64,000 nucleotides of DNA from Procambarus clarkii (Eukaryota > Arthropoda > Malacostraca > Decapoda > Cambaridae). Below the pieces are notes generated by a model. That model worked only from the letters and a program-made list of their open reading frames with translations, had not been told where the DNA came from and searched no databases. This document shows, piece by piece, positions 60,363 to 64,000 of this stretch. Position numbers and translations under genes: made by a program. The DNA is taken from positions 34,735,430 to 34,799,429 of the forward strand of contig NC_091193.1 in the NCBI RefSeq assembly GCF_040958095.1, read 5' to 3'. How positions within the stretch are numbered: position 1 is the stretch's first letter; every line of letters begins with the position of its first letter.

Positions 60363-61499
60363 AATAATGGTCCTTCGAACCTAGATAATAATGGTCTTTT
60401 GTACCTAGATATTTATGATCATTCATTTACCGAATATTTCAGTGCCAAATACATAAGAAACTTCTTGATTTTGCATTGGAATAATTCTTACATATTCTAG
60501 CCTAACCTAGCTATCAGCCAATATTTATCATAGCTATATATCTAAGTAAACATATTGTTTGCAGTGGCTTAAGCCACCATATCCATTAACTAGTAAGCAT
60601 TCATAACAAACTGATATTGTTTTGTGTTAAGAAACCACAGTACTTAATTATATCAGTGTCAAAGACACTGCACTGCATCTTAATCATAAAATACCATTAT
60701 CTACCTCATTGTGGTAACATTACATATATATTTAAGTGTATTATCTAGCATTATCTCTAATCTACTGATTTTCAGAGCTGCTCATTACATAATATTCTTT
60801 AAAAAAGTGTTATCATCACTGTAAGAGCATTCCTTACAATCTAACCATAATCAACTATATCATACCCTATATTACAGGTAAAACCAGTAGACATTCTACT
60901 GTATTTTATCTAACAATTATTATGGTAACAGATTTTGTAATAACTTTGCAAAAATAGTGCCATTTACTATTTTTAAAAAATTATTACAGGATTTACCAAC
61001 TTGGTGCATTCGTGCATTCGGGTCACAAATCAAATTATTACAGTACTTTTGATAATGAACACCTGCTACAACCAGATTCCAGGGAGGAAATGAAGGACGA
61101 TCTTTGGAATCATTACCTAAGTAGACAGGAAAGCTCATTTATCAAAATACATTAACATCATACATATTTATCAGAAAAAAGAGAAAAATCTCGGAATCTC
61201 CAAAACTCGGAAAAGGTCAAAATGACTAACAGTATTCCACCAGCAACTGAAACAGAAAAGAAAAGGACACAAAGTGTCTAAAAAATCACTTGAATCTACA
61301 GCCTACAGACCATTTAAATCAGGTGATAGACAAATGTCATCATCACTTGACTACAATAGTCTACAATTGGGGATTAAGACCAATCTTAATCTCACATCGC
61401 AATCTGAAAGGCTAACAGCCCATTGACAATGTCAATACAAATATTATCATCCATCTAAGATAACTATCTTAATCCAAGAATATAGTCTTGATCACCTAA
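60363..61499 (+). other. BEL/Pao leader and decayed gag start
   Basis: Collinear with 29776-31140. TGGTGCATTCG at about 61004 could pair with the 3' end of tRNA-Gly. An ATG at 61221 starts a short frame (MTNSIPPATETEKKRTQSV, stop), and the gag N-terminus is then frameshifted. About 61300-61499 has no recognised content. Confidence 0.45.
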
Positions 61500-61613
61500 T
61501 CTCATGCTTTCACTGGAGTGAAAGCAGCCTCAGAAAATCTGAAGTTAATCAAGCATCTCAAAGAGACTTACTTAATAGAAAAGGCAAAGCCGAGAAAAAA
61601 AAGAAAAAGCAAA

Positions 61614-62939
61614 ATGCTTCATCACATCATGAATAATGTAGATACACATTATTACAGATACAATTCATCCTTTAAGGAAATCCTTGGAGGAGTACAAGTG
61701 TTACATGCTTGTATGACCTACTTGCATGTAATTACTTACCTACAAGTTTTACATACTTGTAACAACATCTTATCACAAAGCCAAATCTTTGATGGACTTC
61801 GAGCTTACGTACAAAGATTACGAAGCCGAGGAAAACTTAGATCTCAAGAAAAAATCCCCAAAGGTGAATCCACGGACAAAAGCAAAAATGTCCAGAATGG
61901 CAGTCAAAAATCAAGACAACAAAACTCCTCTTCTGCAAAGTGGAAACAGAATAATGTTGGCTCTTATGCTATATCCCCCACAGTTAACAGAACTGTAGGA
62001 AACCAAGCTCCTAAGACAGATAAGACAAAAGGAGCTATAAGTGCCCCAAAATGTTTATTCTGTCAAGAAGCACATACCATTTATCAATGCACAGTTTATG
62101 TAGGCCGTGCCAGTCGAATCGATCGACTGAAATCTCTGAACAGGTGCATCCGTTGTCTACGGAAGCACGATACTAGTGAGTGTATCACTCAATTGCAGAA
62201 CTGCCAATATTGTCATAAAAGTGTACATCACACAGCACTCTGTGGTGATATTAACACTCAATCCAGATCACAGACTTCCAATAATCAACCTGCATCTCAG
62301 GCAAAGCCCAAAGATGATAATACCACAACAGCCGTACAATTCTGTACAGTAATGAGCAATGTCAACGACTTGGATACAGAAATTGTTACAGCAGCCATAT
62401 TGCCTACTGCACAGCTAGAACTATGCAATCAAGGAATTTGTATTCCAACTAGAGGCTTTTTTGATCAAGGGTCACAGAAAACCTTTATCAGTAAAAAGAT
62501 GGCAGAAGATTTACAACTTAAATCTTCAAAGCAAGTATCTACATCCATATCAGGGTTTTTTACTAATTCTGGTCGTAGAACCTTTCCAGTAGTAAAACTC
62601 AATGTCTGTCTAGGTACATCCCAAAGGACAGTAGAAGCCATAGTAGTTGATAAAATTCCTACTGAAATGGAAGTGACTGGTCTGACAGCCACAATTAAAT
62701 TCCTAAAAGAAAAAGGAATCCAATTAGCAGATCCTCTACTTGATTCTGACTACATAGGGGATATCGGAATCCTGATTGGAGCTGACTACTATCATCGATT
62801 CATTCTGGGATCAGAAGAATCTATGGGTATGAATATACTCAAATCAGCAGGAGGCATATTGATGACAGGACCTATACTAGATCTTGAACCTTCAACTCCT
62901 GAAAAATCACATCATACAGAAACTGTAATAGTGGCATGA
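61614..62939 (+). CDS. BEL/Pao gag C-terminus and aspartic protease
   Basis: The frame is open from 61500; the first ATG is at 61614, giving 441 residues to TGA. Order: a basic, Ser/Gln-rich linker; a gag zinc region at about residues 140-205 with CLFCQEAHTIYQC, CIRCLRKHDTSEC and CQYCHKSVHHTALC, typical BEL knuckles; then a Pao-type retropepsin (DUF1758-like) with the active site FFDQGSQKTFIS and the flap/second-lobe word DIGILIGADYYH. These process the polyprotein and package RNA in the element's particle. The N-terminal gag is missing or frameshifted. The ORF ends in TGA with CTAG after it, and RT follows in the same frame. Confidence 0.85.
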   Translation: MLHHIMNNVDTHYYRYNSSFKEILGGVQVLHACMTYLHVITYLQVLHTCNNILSQSQIFDGLRAYVQRLRSRGKLRSQEKIPKGESTDKSKNVQNGSQKSRQQNSSSAKWKQNNVGSYAISPTVNRTVGNQAPKTDKTKGAISAPKCLFCQEAHTIYQCTVYVGRASRIDRLKSLNRCIRCLRKHDTSECITQLQNCQYCHKSVHHTALCGDINTQSRSQTSNNQPASQAKPKDDNTTTAVQFCTVMSNVNDLDTEIVTAAILPTAQLELCNQGICIPTRGFFDQGSQKTFISKKMAEDLQLKSSKQVSTSISGFFTNSGRRTFPVVKLNVCLGTSQRTVEAIVVDKIPTEMEVTGLTATIKFLKEKGIQLADPLLDSDYIGDIGILIGADYYHRFILGSEESMGMNILKSAGGILMTGPILDLEPSTPEKSHHTETVIVA

Positions 62940-62961
62940 CTAGGCAAAGAACAGTCACCAC
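62931..62961 (+). promoter_or_regulatory. UGA-CUAG stop context inside a hairpin
   Basis: The stop TGA (62937-62939) is followed by CTAG, the context known from studied cellular and viral cases to favour stop-codon readthrough. GTGGcaTGACT can pair with AGTCACCAC (62953-62961), 9 bp with a 2-nt bulge, so the stop lies in a stem. Readthrough would yield gag-protease-RT. A simple CGA to TGA mutation is the alternative. Confidence 0.45.
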
Positions 62962-64000
62962 TTAAAATCCCCCACATGATTGATGAAGGATTGGAATCTG
63001 TACCTCAATTGTGGGAACTTGATGCCATAGGAATAATTCCTGAACAACCAAGTCCTGATGATGTCTGTGCATACAATCAGTACTTAGAAACTGTACAGTA
63101 TCATGATGGACAGTACTGGGTAAGGCTACCATGGAAAATCAACCATAAAACCTTACCTACCAATTATCACATGGCTTACAGTCAATTTAAATCTCAATTA
63201 GCAAAGCTAAGAAAAAGGCCTGAGCATTTAAAACTCTATCATGAGATTATTGCTCAACAATTAATGAATAAATTCATCGAAGTCGTGAAACATGACAATA
63301 AGCAAACAGGCCATTTTTTACCACACATGGCTGTAATGAGAGAATCAAAAACAACTCCTTTACGGATAGTTTTTAATTGTAGTTCTAAATCAGGACCCCA
63401 AGGAACCAGTCTAAATGATTGTTTGCAAACAGGTCCAAGTCTAACTCAGAAATTGTATGACATACTGTTGAAGTTTAGACTTAACAAATATGCGTATTCA
63501 GCAGATATAAGTAAGGCCTTTCTAAGAGTTGGCTTACAGGAAGAAGATAGAGACTTCACTAAGTTTCTATGGGTAGAGAACCCAGAAGATGTCAATAGTC
63601 CTGTAGTGACTTTCAGATTCTCTTCAGTTCTTTTCGGCGCGACAAGCAGTCCATTTCTATTGCAAGCAACTCTAGATACTCATCTGAAGAAATCATCAAG
63701 TCCCTGTAAGACTGAAACCAGTCAAAATCTATATGTAGATAATTTTCAAGGGACAGTTAACAGTACTACTGAACTGTTACAATTATATCAAGAGGCCAAC
63801 AAGGAGCTACAAGGTGCCAACATGCCACTACAATCTTGGGCCTCTAATAATGCAACATTGAATAATCAAATAGCAAGAGATTACCCTGAATATCACGTAC
63901 CAGAATCACAAAAGGTGTTAGGTGTGGATTGGGATTTAATCTCGGACACAATATCGATCAAATCTGTGCCAGTAAATTACAACATCACTACAAAAAGGGA
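62940..64000 (+). CDS. BEL/Pao reverse transcriptase, runs off the window
   Basis: 353 codons, open to the window end and in frame with the upstream gag-protease; no separate start is needed if readthrough occurs (first ATG at 62976). The linker has WVRLPWK and LPTNYHMAYSQ. The RT shows PLRIVFNCSSKSGPQG, motif A YSADISKAFLRVGL, motif B VLFGATSSPFLLQATL and motif C LYVDNFQGT. The YVDN form instead of YVDD is common in arthropod BEL/Pao elements as I recall. Also ANMPLQSWASN and KVLGVDWD. RNase H and integrase would lie beyond 64000. No frameshift is seen, so the copy is young or well kept. Confidence 0.88.

Overview
The window is eukaryotic, repeat-dominated DNA, most likely from a decapod crustacean such as a crayfish or a relative. 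Support comes from a GTCCAGGACGGACCGAAACG repeat that I recall as abundant in decapod genomes, CR1-type LINE 3' ends, tRNA-Leu-like SINEs, a BEL/Pao element, a C2H2 zinc-finger gene and a spliced exon of a voltage-gated calcium channel. The clade call is from memory of such repeats, not from a search. No bacterial genes, CRISPR arrays or rRNA were seen.

Layout. Positions 1-22310 and 32135-55490 are two copies (A and B) of one large amplicon. Reading left to right, the amplicon holds: (i) a ~1 kb head with LINE scraps; (ii) unit U, which is a 22-bp minisatellite, an internal Ty3/mag-like pol fragment (RT, RNase H, integrase), a 20-bp minisatellite, a 24-bp minisatellite derived from a CR1 3' UTR, and a CR1 composite with a 141-bp palindrome; (iii) an 11.8-kb foldback structure of two ~5.7-kb inverted arms around a 377-bp pyrimidine-rich loop; (iv) a second U in the same orientation. 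In copy A the second U runs on into the upstream region of a zinc-finger gene. In copy B it runs into a 500-N gap.

Between A and B (27.3-32.1 kb) lie the zinc-finger gene (27563-28927), SINEs nested in a decayed BEL/Pao leader and gag, and on the minus strand a calcium-channel exon (31934-32055). This suggests that the region is, or borders, an intron of that channel gene.

After the gap (55991-64000) the sequence is different. It holds an unrecognised ORF end, a decayed gag-like ORF with zinc knuckles, zinc-finger relics, and a BEL/Pao element whose gag-protease ORF ends in UGA CUAG and continues in frame into reverse transcriptase up to the window edge.

The best candidate for an undescribed system is the composite amplicon: a satellite-armed foldback element between direct copies of a unit in which minisatellites bound a captured integrase-bearing retroelement core. 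Cautions: single-base indels scattered through all pol copies look like unpolished long-read consensus, the A/B duplication could partly be an assembly effect, and the very long ORFs in the minisatellites are not genes.
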